A stretch of DNA of 64,000 nt from JAFAGX01 sp963759875. Lineage in GTDB: Bacteria; Acidobacteriota; Terriglobia; Terriglobales; Acidobacteriaceae. Made by a program: the position numbers and the translations under genes. The DNA is taken from positions 1-64,000 of the forward strand of contig CAVXBB010000003.1 of assembly GCA_963759875.1 (NCBI GenBank), written 5' to 3'. The number at the start of each line of letters is the position of its first letter. Positions within the stretch are counted from its first letter, which is position 1. Below are positions 9,712-19,006 of the stretch, one piece after another. A model generated the notes under the pieces. That model did no database searches. It saw nothing but the letters and a program-made list of their open reading frames with translations, and had not been told where the DNA came from.

Positions 9712-12304
9712 TCAAGGCTGCGTGAACGGCGTCCCGGCGTCGTAGCGCGCCTTGGCTGGCAGCGTGTAGAGCTGCGGCGATCCGGTCGGGTTGACCCAAG
9801 GCCACCTATAGCCGTTGAAGAAAGCTGGCGTTGAAGTCAGATAGAACGAGTTCGGCAGAACATGATCGGGAGTGCCGGAATCCCAGGTCACCGCCGCGTT
9901 GACATAATCATAGTTGCCATGACGAAAGATGTACGATCCACTGGTCCCATCCAAATAAGGGTCCTGCCCGCCATTGCCATCGTTCCAGCCGAGCATGAAA
10001 ATGCGGCTGGATGCCCAATCCCCCTGGTAGGTCCAGCCGTTTGCTGATGTGGTGACTCCAGACAAGCCGAGCACGTTGCCGACGAAAGCGAACCAATAGT
10101 TGTATGCAGATGGCCCAGCAGCACGCAACGGCCCGGGCGGATTCGGAGAGCAGCCCGATGCCCCTGTGCCCCCGCAAGCATAGCCTAAGCCTGCAGCGTC
10201 ATTAACCTTCCCACCCATAGACGGGTCAGTGAAGGGCGTCCGCAGCCCCGTACCTTGGTTGCGAAAGTAGGTGATGTAAACCGAATTTCCGTGGGTGTGG
10301 TCGTTGTCGAGATTATCGCCCCAATTCCCTTCAAAGAGAACATGATGAGGCCCGGAGTAATGGCTGGCGTTCACTCCCATGTCTACCCAATAGTCGCCAA
10401 TGCCTGATTCCGCGTCATACATCGTATCATCTTGATAATTGTAGGATACGACAGAACCCGCCCCTCCGGCTCTCGCCACCATTCCTTTCCCGGCAAAGTT
10501 GGTGATGCTGTTGTCCACAAGAAGTTCTGTTGATGCAGAGTCTATGGCGATAGGGTATTCTCCTCCGTTGTTGACTGAGTCCCAACAGTGATGAGCGTAA
10601 ACGCCATTCAACTCGGTACGAACAGAATATACCAAATCTATTCCGCCGCCGTACCAGTCGCCGACCTCGACATTCTTTGCCCAGCAATAGGCGCAGAAAA
10701 GGTAACTCCAAGCCGCCTTCTGGTGAGCGCAGAAGTGAGATATTCTCAACTCCCGCATTTTGTAAAAAGGATACAGGGACCGTCCCGCTCTGATTGCCGT
10801 ATGGCCGATAAACTTGGGCGTTATGACTACCGCTTTGCCGGAAGGCGACCGTGAGCGGATCGTCAAATGTCAGGGTGCATCCGGTCCCCGGGCATGGACC
10901 GGCGCCGATCGAAGCGATCTTGTGCAGCTCGGCGGTCGGCCGGTCGCAATAGAAAACCAGCAACCGACGGAACCTGCTTGATACGGGTAAGTCGAGCCAA
11001 AATCCCAGCCGCCCCCATTTTCGGACTTCGACCACATGACGCGCCCCGTTGCAGGGCTGCTAGATGAGCTAAGCCAATCAGAGGCAGCCCACACACTTCC
11101 GTATCCAGTCCACGCATTCAAGGGATCCTTGACCCATTGGGCGCCTGACGCCTCGTCGATCAGAACCCACATCCCGACAGAGAACCCGGTCGTGCTATTG
11201 ACCTGAATTGTGTTCTGTCCTTGCGCAGCGTCGGCGCGCCAACGGGGTCGCGCCGCAACCGGTCCCAACAGTTGAACCGATGTTGCCGCACTGAGCCCAA
11301 CTCCAGTTGTATCCGAACACCGGAGAAACCAGCACCTCCGGAAAGCCGCCGTTCGGGCACGCCACTTGATGAGACGCATCCGTGCCGCACATCCCACCCG
11401 TGTAGGCGAGAGCGCCATCGGACACGGTGATGGAGGTTTGGCAGTACGGCGAACTGGAGCCGCCGCAGTTGCCCGTTCCGCGCAACACGACACTCGTTGA
11501 AATTTGGATAGGCATGTCAGCTAGATGAATCGTAAACGCACCGGCTGCGAGCTGAACTACCCCACCCGACGGGCACGAGTTGATCGCATTCTGGATGTTA
11601 GTGAAATCATCTGCCCCGCCCCCAATCGGGTTGACCGTGGCGCAAACTGTGGTGCGGTACGGGATGCCGCCGCCCACCGAAAGCATCCCGGCCATCTGCC
11701 AGTTCGCCTGCGCATTGTTAGCTTTTGGCATCAGGCTAAAGGGAACCCAGGCAGAGCCGGTCCACTGATACCAGTTGTTGCCTGTGTTTTCGGCCAACAT
11801 CCAACCGTTGTAGTACCGCAGAGCAACGTGGTTGCCATCCCCCGTCGTGGCACGGCCGTTTTCATAAATTATATTTCCCGGGCTGCTCAAGCTCGGCATC
11901 GTCCAGACATTGCCGCTGCCATCGACGATCTGAGTTGCCGGCGGAATGATTGTCCCGCTCGCCGACGGTTGCGACACACCGGTGTAAGTCTTGCCGATGT
12001 ATGCCCATCCGGAGCCGGTCCATCGATACCAGGCGCTGCCGGTATTCGCGGCATAGATCGTGCCGCCGTAGTAGAGCACTTCAACGTGGCTGCCAGCCCC
12101 CGTCGTGGCGCTGCCGTTTTCATAAATGACGTTTCCCGCGCCGCTCAAGCTCGGCATCGTCCAGACATTGCCGCCGCCATCGACGATCTGAGTCGCCGGC
12201 GGAATGATTGTCCCGCTCGCCGACGGCGCCTGCGCAAAGGCCGAAGAACTGCTGCTCAGCTGTAGCCATACGACAATAAGCAAAGCAACTGCTCGAAACG
12301 CCAT
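9712..12304 (-). CDS. Secreted right-handed beta-helix (pectate-lyase-like) protein with two N-terminal tandem repeats, frameshifted
   Basis: ATG 12304 starts MAFRAVALLIVVWLQL...AFAQAPSASG, a clear signal peptide with an AFA-QA cleavage site. Two roughly 85-residue repeats follow (GTIIPPATQIVDGGGNVWTM ... YRWTGSGW, then again). The rest is a pectate-lyase-like fold: DDFTNIQNAINSCPSGGVVQL, VLRGTGNCGG, LVDNSITNFAGKG, HHVLFEGNWGDN, ending KARYDAGTPFTQP. Sense changes frame near 11235, 10965 and 10770; the whole would be about 860 residues. DNTQ-type coil spacing suggests surface polysaccharide binding or cleavage, but no catalytic residues can be assigned. Base composition is lower in GC than the flanks, so recent acquisition is possible. 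Confidence 0.65.
11815..12234 (-). repeat. Tandem duplication inside the beta-helix gene (255-bp period)
   Basis: GACGATCTGAGT[C/T]GCCGGCGG and the following 25 bases occur at 12181 and again at 11926, exactly 255 bp (85 codons) apart. The similarity continues through the TGG-rich 'YRWTGS.W' segment of each unit. The units diverge in the middle, so this is an old duplication kept in frame. Confidence 0.75.
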
Positions 12305-12735
12305 CTTATATTTTGAATTATTCGGCACGTGAACGAAAGGTTGATCTGACGATGGCGTCAATGCCAAATCTCGCGGCCTGGCGAGTTCCCGCAGCTGCCG
12401 ATAGGTCGTGAGGGCCGCATGGGTTACCGACATCATGTCCCGCGCTCCCTGTCCCAGATGAATTCACCGCTGCCGTCCCTGCTCGTAGCCTCAGGCCCGG
12501 CTTGATGGCAATGATTTTCGCCGTCGAGCACCGCACGGCCCCGGCTGCGGATACGATATCGGCCACAATAGTACGGGGTTCCGATAATGGCCCAGGGTTC
12601 CGACACCCATCTCCTGTGTGCGGGCGGTCCAGCCAGATAGACGCGGCGCTACGCGAATGTCAAGCGACGCTCCCCCCTTGTGGGCCACAAGGGGGCGGGA
12701 GTGTCGCCTCCCTTCGATTTGGTTGAAGCGGGCGA
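12305..12735. other. Intergenic region between beta-helix gene and IS630
   Basis: No gene is supported. It should hold the promoter of the beta-helix gene. Around 12665-12710 there is a GC-rich imperfect palindrome (CCCCCTTGTGGGCCACAAGGGGG). Confidence 0.4.
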
Positions 12736-12748
12736 CTAGTCGCCCGAG

Positions 12749-13902
12749 TCATTCAAACTGAGGGTATAGCCTTTTCAGTTTGACGCGGGCGTTTTCTGTC
12801 GTGAATTGCCAGTCGGCTTTGGCGTGGCGTTTGTTTCGATGGCTCTCCCAGGCCGCGACCTCTTTCTCGAGGGTCTCTTTTTCGGGGATGCGGCGGCTCA
12901 GGCACTGGGTGGTCAGAACCGCGAGTTCGGACTCGGCCATGTCGAGCCAGCTTCCGTGCTGTGGCGTGTAATGCCATTCGAACCGGTTGACGAGGCGGCG
13001 CGCTTCGGGGGCGGGAAAGGCGGCATAGAGCGAGGCCGGCCTATGCGTGCTCAGGTTGTCCTGAACCAGCACGATTTTCTTGGCGGCGGGGAAATCCACG
13101 TCGGATAATTCTTTGAGGACTTTCGCGTAATCGACGGCGGCGTGATGGTCGGTCACTTCCACCCGGCGCCAGCCCTCCAGCGGCGCGAAGATCATGAAGA
13201 GATGGGCGACGCCGTTGCGCTGGTATTCGTAGTCGTGTCGCTCGGGCTGTCCGGGCTTGGCCGGTATCGGCTTGCGGGTCTCGATGATCAGTTGCTTGGA
13301 GGTCTCGTCCAAACACACGAGCGGTCGATCGGGATCGCGCGGCCTGTGGTAGGTTTCCAGCACGTCTTCCATGGCGGCGACGAAGCCTGCATTGGCTTCG
13401 GGCGGGATCACCCATTGCCGATTGCGGTGCGGTTTGACGACGTTTTTTTTAACGTCCGTCCGATCGTGTTGTCGCTGGCCTTTTCGACGATGTTCAATTC
13501 GACGACTTTCTCTTCGAGCAGACGCAGGGTCCAACGCGCGAACCCCTCCGGAGCGGGCGAGCAAGCCAGAGCGATCAGTTTTGCTTCCGCCGCCCCATCG
13601 AAAATCCGCGGCCGGGCGGAATTGGGATTGAACTTGCGCTTCAGCGTCGCCTCGAACCCCTCCTCGACCAGTTGCTGACGCGTGCGAGCGACATTGTTGA
13701 TGCTGGTGTCCAGCGCCGCCGAGATGGCGCTGTCGCTCCACCCTTCGCCAGCGTCCGATACGTCAGCCTTCAACAGAATGCGCGCTCTCGTCAGGATCTG
13801 CGCCGAATTCTTGCCCGCGCCAACCATGGCTTCGAGCCGATCGCGCTCCTCAGCGCTCAGCTTCACCACGTATCTCTTGACCGCAATCTCCTTCTTGGCC
13901 AC
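12749..13902 (-). CDS. IS630 transposase, probably made by programmed -1 frameshifting
   Basis: The first frame starts at ATG 13902 (MAKKEIAVKRYVVKLSAEER) with the HTH/linker domain and reaches DNTIGRTLKK. The second frame carries the DDE part: PLVCLDETSKQL, KKIVLVQDNLSTH and WLDMAESELAVL, ending KRLYPQFE at TGA 12749. The frames meet at eight consecutive A residues (13443-13450, minus strand). Read as TTA-AAA-AAA-ACG, this contains a canonical A-AAA-AAA slippery heptamer, and the second frame is -1 relative to the first. Some IS630 relatives are known to use such a shift. A homopolymer sequencing error would look the same. Joined length is about 384 residues. Confidence 0.8.
13443..13450 (-). 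promoter_or_regulatory. A8 slippery site for -1 ribosomal frameshifting in IS630
   Basis: Minus-strand TTAAAAAAAACG places A-AAA-AAA in the zero frame at the exact point where the transposase sense passes to the -1 frame. The unused zero-frame continuation stops only 12 codons later (13408). Confidence 0.5.
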
Positions 13903-14085
13903 GAATCACCTCCGTCGCTGCTCTCGCCGCGACAGAGATTCAGAAAAACACCCCACTTTCAACGACGCGGGCGACTAGCACGCCCTCATGCCATTGAGCG
14001 TCGTGTGGAAGCGTCCGGGACCGATCGGGTAGGGGACCAGCGGGTTTGGGAGGGAGCCGGACCCCGCCTCGTCGAGCCAGTCCTT

Positions 14086-14682
14086 CCCGGGCGCGGATTC
14101 AATGTTTTCAAGCTCTTGCGCGAGATATTGCGGGCGATCGCCGACTCGTCGGGAGGGGGATGAGGGGCGGGGTGAGCCGCGGCCAATCGCCCGCTCCCCT
14201 CTCCCCAACCCTCTCCCCGCTTGGGCGGGGCGAGGGGGTTTCCGGGCGCGGATTCAATGTTTTCAAGATGTTGCGCCTGGTTTTCCGGGCGACCGTTAAC
14301 CGGTCCCTTCTCCCTCCCGGGCTTGACCGGGGATCACGGGGAGAGTTCAGCCCCAGGATCAGGTCCGGGGGGAGGGGCCGCGTGGGCTTCGATTGCGGCG
14401 AATTGCCCAAGCCCCTCCCGCCGGATCAAGTCCGGGGGCCAACCCTCTCCCCGCTGAAGCGGGGCGAGGGCGTCTCCGGGCGCGGATTCAACCTTTTCAA
14501 GATGTTGCGCCGGAGTTTTCCGGGCGAGCGCCAACCGGTCCCTTCTCCCCGCGTGCGGGGAAAAGGTTAGGATGAGGGGCGGGGTGAGCGTCCGCGGCCA
14601 ATCCCCCAAGCCCCTCACCCCAACCCTCTTCCCGCTGAAGCGGGGCGAGGGGGTTTCCGGGCGCGGATTCAATGTTTTCAAG
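14086..14682. repeat. Four-copy repeat cluster (27-bp core)
   Basis: The core TCCGGGCGCGGATTCAATG + TTTTCAAG occurs at 14086-14112, 14241-14267, 14475-14501 and 14656-14682, all in one orientation and at irregular spacing (155, 234, 181 bp). Copies are followed by a GTTTTCCGGGCGA motif and separated by near-palindromic CCCTCTCCCCGC/GCGGGGCGAGGG runs. On the minus strand each core encodes a variant of LENIESAPG, the C-terminal end of the HTH gene upstream. Irregular spacing and absence of unique spacers exclude CRISPR. Confidence 0.75.
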
Positions 14683-15284
14683 GCGCTGCGCTGAGTTTTC
14701 CGGGCGATCGTCGGCCGCCAGGTTCAATTCTCCGGCTTGCAGGGCGAGTTCCGCCCCGCAAACCCACGCGGCCCCGAACGCCGAGGCTCCTTCTACGGGC
14801 GTGTCGAGGGGCGACGCCTCGGGGCCGGCGCCCATTCGGCGGCGAAGGCGCCGCCGTAGCGGTCGAGTTCGCGCACGATTTTGACCACCTGGTCGACCGC
14901 CTTGAGGTTTGTCGCCGCCATGGCGCTGAAGGCGACCAGCAGCGCCTCGTTGAGACGGCTGACCTGAATGGCCACGAACTCCTCGGGCGGGTGCGGCATG
15001 CGGCGGGCCAAAATCTCGCGGATGATTGCGCGCATCCGCTTCTCGCCGACCCCCACCCGCGCCGCGATCTCGACGACCGAAACGCCGCGGTTGAGATAAT
15101 CGACGATCAGCTGTTCGCGCTTGAATTTCGCCAGCCGCGCGGCGCGCGCGTCGGTTGAGGGATATGAGGGCGCGACGGGCGGAGCGGCTTCGAGACAGGC
15201 GGACAAGGCGGCGTTCTCCTTTGCCAGGATCATCAGAACAAAAGAAGAACATATTTTCGCCCATTTGGCAAGAAATTGTCGCAT
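14497..15284 (-). CDS. HTH-containing conserved hypothetical protein, frameshifted, with repeat-derived C-terminus
   Basis: From ATG 15284 the frame gives ARLAKFKREQLIVDYLNRGV, SVVEIAARVGVGEKRMRAII (a helix-turn-helix) and EEFVAIQVSRLNEALLVAFS, AMAATNLKAVDQVVKIVREL. After FAAEWAPAP the sense moves to another frame near 14830: FGAAWVCGAELALQAGELNL and RPENSAQRLENIESAPG. I know this arrangement as a recurring unnamed rhizobial protein; no function is established. The LENIESAPG end is one copy of the repeat cluster, so the real stop is uncertain and may lie near 14640 or at 14497. Confidence 0.5.
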
Positions 15285-15330
15285 TTCCTGTTGGCCGACG
15301 GCTGGAGAAAGCGGGGCTCATCGCCCCAGC

Positions 15331-15451
15331 AGCCTGTCGGACTCGAGGTTGTCGAGGCGCACAACACGCTGATATTGTTAAAGTTTGTGTTTATCAGAAA
15401 ATGCAAAAACATCAATGATATCAATGAGTGCATAGCTAAGTCCGACAGGCT
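15331..15451. repeat. Small inverted-repeat (MITE-like) element
   Basis: AGCCTGTCGGACT at 15331-15343 is perfectly inverted at 15439-15451, enclosing about 95 bp of unusually AT-rich sequence in a GC-rich setting. The end sequence resembles the termini of IS1182/IS5-type elements, but no transposase is inside. It is probably a non-autonomous element or a solo deletion product. Confidence 0.5.
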
Positions 15452-15452
15452 C

Positions 15453-15869
15453 CTAGTGGCGTGCGTCGGTCAAATCGACGCCATTCTCCTTCCCCCACTC
15501 GGGCCGCGCTTGCGCGCGCCCGGGCGCAGGCTCTTGTGGGGGAAGGCAGGGATGGGGGGTCTCGCCGACCTTGCAAATTGAGGTCTCGCTCCTTGCGATT
15601 GTTGGGCGGTGTGACCCCCCTCCCTTATATGGGACGAGAATTGTCAAGTGGTTTGTGATGCGGACAAGCGAAGTCGTTCCGCGCTTCGGCGGCGGATGCG
15701 CTTTCGCGTCGCGTTGACGCCTGCGCGCGGATCAGGCCCTCGTCAGCCATGCCGCGTCGGCAAACGTGGCACTACACTTGAGCTTGTTGCCCGTCGCCCG
15801 CAATCATATCAATAGCTTACGCCTACCGCGCATGCTCCAACTGTCGAAGTTCAGTCTGACGTCCCTTCA
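15453..15869. other. Gene-free stretch with IS debris
   Basis: No coding frame is supported. CGTGGCACTACA at 15765-15776 is the reverse complement of the 12-mer found twice inside the IS1634 element, so an end of a related element may lie here. A GC-rich palindrome (GGGCCGCGCTTGCGCGCGCCC) is at about 15501-15525. Confidence 0.35.
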
Positions 15870-16060
15870 GCGTGTGCCGGGCTACAGCCGCAAGGGTGGC
15901 GCGTTGTTCATCGCTCGCCATAACCGGAGACTTCCCCGCCATGCCACACTGGGAGGGCCTTCGTCGCCAAGGCGATGCTGGGCGTTCCCGCCACCAATGC
16001 CCTGATCGAGCGCCTCTTCGGACGATCGCCGCGAGGGACTCATCGACGATGGCTCGATTG
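15870..16060 (-). pseudogene. Possible IS630-like transposase N-terminal scrap
   Basis: One minus-strand frame reads MAGKSPVMASDEQRATLAAV and ARHTEGTSD before a stop, reminiscent of the start of some IS630-like transposases. The match is short and no other part of the gene is visible. It lies between the alphaproteobacterial-looking and acidobacterial-looking halves. Confidence 0.2.
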
Positions 16061-16072
16061 TTCGCGTGAAGC

Positions 16073-16536
16073 TCAAGGAGATGCGGTTGTGCCGGCCGCG
16101 GACATTCGAGAGCTGCTGGCTGGCCCTGACGTTGTGGCGGGAGTTGCGGCCGTCTGGAAGAGCCGTTTCAAACGGAGGAACCGCTTCTCGAAGAGCTCGT
16201 AGCTCAGATAGGCCACGGCCAGCGAGGCGGACACGCCGAGCAGGGCCTGCAGCCCCACCGCGGCCAGGTGAGAGCCGAGCCAGCGCGCCAGCTCCAGGTC
16301 CGTGCGGTTTGTAGTCACATAGTACGAGATAAAGTGGTGATAGACATAGAGACCATAACTGTATGTACCGAGAAAGACCATGGCGCGGGCGCGGAAGAAG
16401 CGTGAAGTGGCCGACCGTTCCGGCGCCACGAGCGTCCAGACTAGCAGGCAGGCCAGCAGCATCAGGATGAGCGCCGCCCGGACTGGCAGGATCAGCTCGA
16501 GTCCCTCGCGCGACAGCAGCCGGGTCCAGCGCCAGC
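16073..16536 (-). pseudogene. C-terminal fragment of an acyltransferase-3 family membrane protein
   Basis: The frame from about 16536 to the stop at 16073 gives TRLLSREGLELILPVRAAL, LILMLLACLLVWTLVA, MVFLGTYSYGLYVYHHFISY and LAVAYLSYELFEKRFLRLKR. This is the last third of an OafA/YrhL-type membrane O-acyltransferase, with several hydrophobic helices and the ending typical of the family. No start codon or N-terminal catalytic His region is present. The fragment begins right at the stop codon of mpl, so it was cut there by rearrangement or misjoining. Confidence 0.65.
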
Positions 16537-16552
16537 ATCGCGATCGTGCACA

Positions 16553-18019
16553 TTACCGGCCAGCCTCGGCGTGCGCCAGAGATTTCAAGCGTTGCGGCAG
16601 CTTCTCGTAGATGCCGCCAAAGCCGCCATTGGAGAGAATGGCGACCACGTCGCCCGAGCGCAGTTCGGGCGCGACCAGCTGCACGATGCCATCACGGTGG
16701 GAACAATGCGCGCGCGCGTCCATGCCTTTTCTAGCTGCGGCGAGAGCCAAGTCCAGACGTTCGGCTTCGGGAATCGCTTCCGACTTGAAGACGTTGGCGA
16801 CGACGACCTCGTCGCCGAGCGCCAGGCTGTTGGCCAGATGCATCCTGCAGCACATTGCGGCGCAGAGTGTTCGAGCGCGGCTCGAGAATCGCCCACAGGC
16901 GCGCTCCCGGATAGCGCGCCCGCAGCGCCTTGAGCGTGCCTGCGATTGCGGTGGGATGATGCGCGAAGTCGTCGATGATCGTGATGCCATTCGACTTCGG
17001 CGTGCACTTCCAGCCGCCGCTTCACGCTCTTGAAGGTTTTCAGCGCCTGCGCAATCTCGCTTTCTGAAATACCATATCTCGCGGCCAGAGCCGCTGCAGC
17101 GGTTGCATTCCAGACGTTGTATTCGCCGCCCGAGCGTGAATTCGAAATCGGCCCACGGCTTTCCATCGTGCAAGCACCGACCAGGAAGTCCGTGCGGGTT
17201 CCAAGCTGCAAGTCGTGCGATCTGCCAGTCGCAGCTGCGCTCCGAGACCGTAACGTTCGACGGGACAGAATGCGCGCGCGAGGCAACGGTCGATGCTTTC
17301 GCCGGAATCGAAAGCGATAATCCGTCCGCGGCGCGGCACCAGGTTCACCAGCCGCTTGAACGCCGTTTCCACCGCGTCCAGATCTTTGTAGATATCGGCG
17401 TGATCGAACTCGACCGAGGTCAGAATCACGGAGTCGGGAAAGTAGTGCAGGAACTTCGGACCCTTATCGAAGAACGCGGTGTCGTACTCGTCGCCTTCGA
17501 GGATGAAGTGCTTGCCCTGCCCCGAGTCGAAAACTGCTGCCGAAATTTTCGGCGATGCCGCCGATCAGGAACGACGGTTGCATGCCCGCGGTGTCGAAAA
17601 TCCACGCCAGCATGGAAGTCGTCGTGGTCTTGCCGTGCGTTCCGGCGACGACCAGAACTTCTTTGCCCCGCAGAAACTCATCATGCAGAATCTGCGGCAG
17701 CGAGCAGAACGGAATGCGCTGGTCGAGCACATGCTCCAGTTCGACATTACCGCGCGAAATGGCGTTGCCCACGACCACCAGATCGGGACGCGGCTGCAGA
17801 TTGTCCGCGGCAAACGGCTGCGCGACCGGAATGTTGCAGCGACTGCCAGGAAAGTCCGACATCGGCGGATACGCCGCCGCATCCGAGCCGGTGACGCGAA
17901 AGCCGCGCTGCTTGCAGCATGCCGGCCAGCGATGCCATCGCCGTGCCGCAAATGCCGATCAGGTGAATGTGCTTGCTCTTGCTCTGATTCAGACTTCTGC
18001 TCTCGCTTACTTTGCTCAT
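16553..18019 (-). CDS. mpl: UDP-N-acetylmuramate:tripeptide ligase (murein recycling), heavily frameshifted
   Basis: Mpl joins recycled L-Ala-gamma-D-Glu-mDAP to UDP-MurNAc using ATP. ATG 18019 opens MSKVSESRSLNQ...HIHLIGICGTAMASLAGML, the Mur N-terminal nucleotide loop. Next come PDLVVVGNAISRGN, the ATP loop AGTHGKTTTTSMLAW, PSFLIGGIAENFG (typical of Mpl, not MurC), SVILTSVEFDHADIYKDLDA and LSNGGFGGIYEKLPQRL at the end. At least five frame changes lie near 17900, 17535, 17180, 16985 and 16860. The span of 1,467 bp fits a normal roughly 480-residue protein, favouring indel errors. It is the last gene of a dapF-ldcA-mpl run. Confidence 0.85.
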
Positions 18020-18995
18020 TATGGCCGCCTGTTGAGCGCCAACTGCACGTCGTTGCTGCTTCCAGAATTTAGGCTCTACGTGATCTGCGCGTACATCCAG
18101 GCTCGCCCGCACTCCGATCGGCAAGGTGATATTTCGCCGCGAAACATGGCCCGAGCGCAGTCCGAAAGCACAGGAATCCCCAGACTCGCCGACCACCCGC
18201 AGAACGACTTCTTCCAGCGTATAATCCTGGGACTCTGACTGCAATCCAGCATCTCGCCAAAGACAATTGCCGCGCACATCCCTCAATTTGCCCGCCAGTT
18301 TCAGCTGCATCAGCATGCGATCGATCTGGTAAGGCTTGGCGGCAATATCTTCGATGAACAGGATCGTGCCCGTCGGTTCGAATCTCGTAGGGCGTGCCCA
18401 GCGAAGCCACCAGCATCGAAAGACATCCGCCATAGAGAATTCCTTCGGCTCTCCCTGTCAACCAACGCTTTCGCGCCCGGATTCAGATCCGACCTCCAAT
18501 CCGCTCTGTTCCGCTCAGCGCCGCTTGCCACGACTCCAGATCCACGCCATCGGGAATCAGCGAAATCCTTGGTGACCATGGGACCGTGGAAAGGTCACGA
18601 GTCCGCCGAATCGGCGAAATAGGTCAGCAGCGTCGTGATATCGCTGTAGCCAACGAGAATCTTGGGATGGGACGCTTAATTTGTCGAGATCGAGGGTCGC
18701 GCAGAAGATAGTTCGAGCCATATCCTCCGCGCGCACAGACAATCGCGCGGATGTCGTCGCGCACGAACATTTCTTCCAGTTCGCGCGCGCGGCGCTCGAC
18801 CGAGCCGGCAAAGTAGAGATCCTGCTCCAGGATGGAATCGAAATAGAAAGGCTTGTATCCCAACTCTCGCAATGCGCGGCATCCAGCCTCAAGCAAATCC
18901 GCTTTGATATTGCTGGCCGGCGCGACGATTCCAACCGTATCTCCGCTTCTGAGAGCTGGCGGTGTGACCCGCGCAGTCGATGGAGTGGGTGGCAT
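18020..18995 (-). CDS. ldcA: LD-carboxypeptidase (peptidase S66), frameshifted
   Basis: S66 enzymes remove the terminal D-Ala from murein tetrapeptides, producing the tripeptide that Mpl uses. From ATG 18995: RSGDTVGIVAPASNIKADLL, RALRELGYKPFYFDSIL and IVCARGGYGSNYLL (the serine nucleophile lies in the 'RGGYGS' turn). Then, in other frames: YGGCLSMLVASLGTPYEI, GTILFIEDIAAKPYQIDRML and LFGLRSGHVSRRNITLPIG, which carries the catalytic-site His. Shifts lie near 18700, 18590, 18430 and 18380. The exact stop is blurred by an indel just before the mpl start. The start lies 11 bp after the dapF stop, so the two genes are co-transcribed. Confidence 0.8.
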
Positions 18996-19006
18996 GTGCT
19001 GCAACC

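Larger units (their letters stand above)
12737..13977 (-). mobile_element. IS630-family element with TA target duplication
   Basis: Both ends read inward as CTAGTCGCCCG followed by similar bases (about 21 of 25 match): 12736 onward on the plus strand and 13978 backward on the minus strand. The central TA of each CTAG (12737-12738, 13976-13977) is the expected TA duplication of IS630/Tc1 elements. The transposase gene fills the element, and its stop codon lies inside the right terminal repeat. Confidence 0.8.

Noticed and set aside
14086..14682. Possible CRISPR array
   Set aside because: Only four copies, irregular spacing of 155-234 bp, variable core, spacers similar to each other, and no cas genes.
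17103..17894. Long plus-strand frames opposite mpl
   Set aside because: They carry no family motifs and mirror the codon structure of mpl on the other strand; they are shadows.
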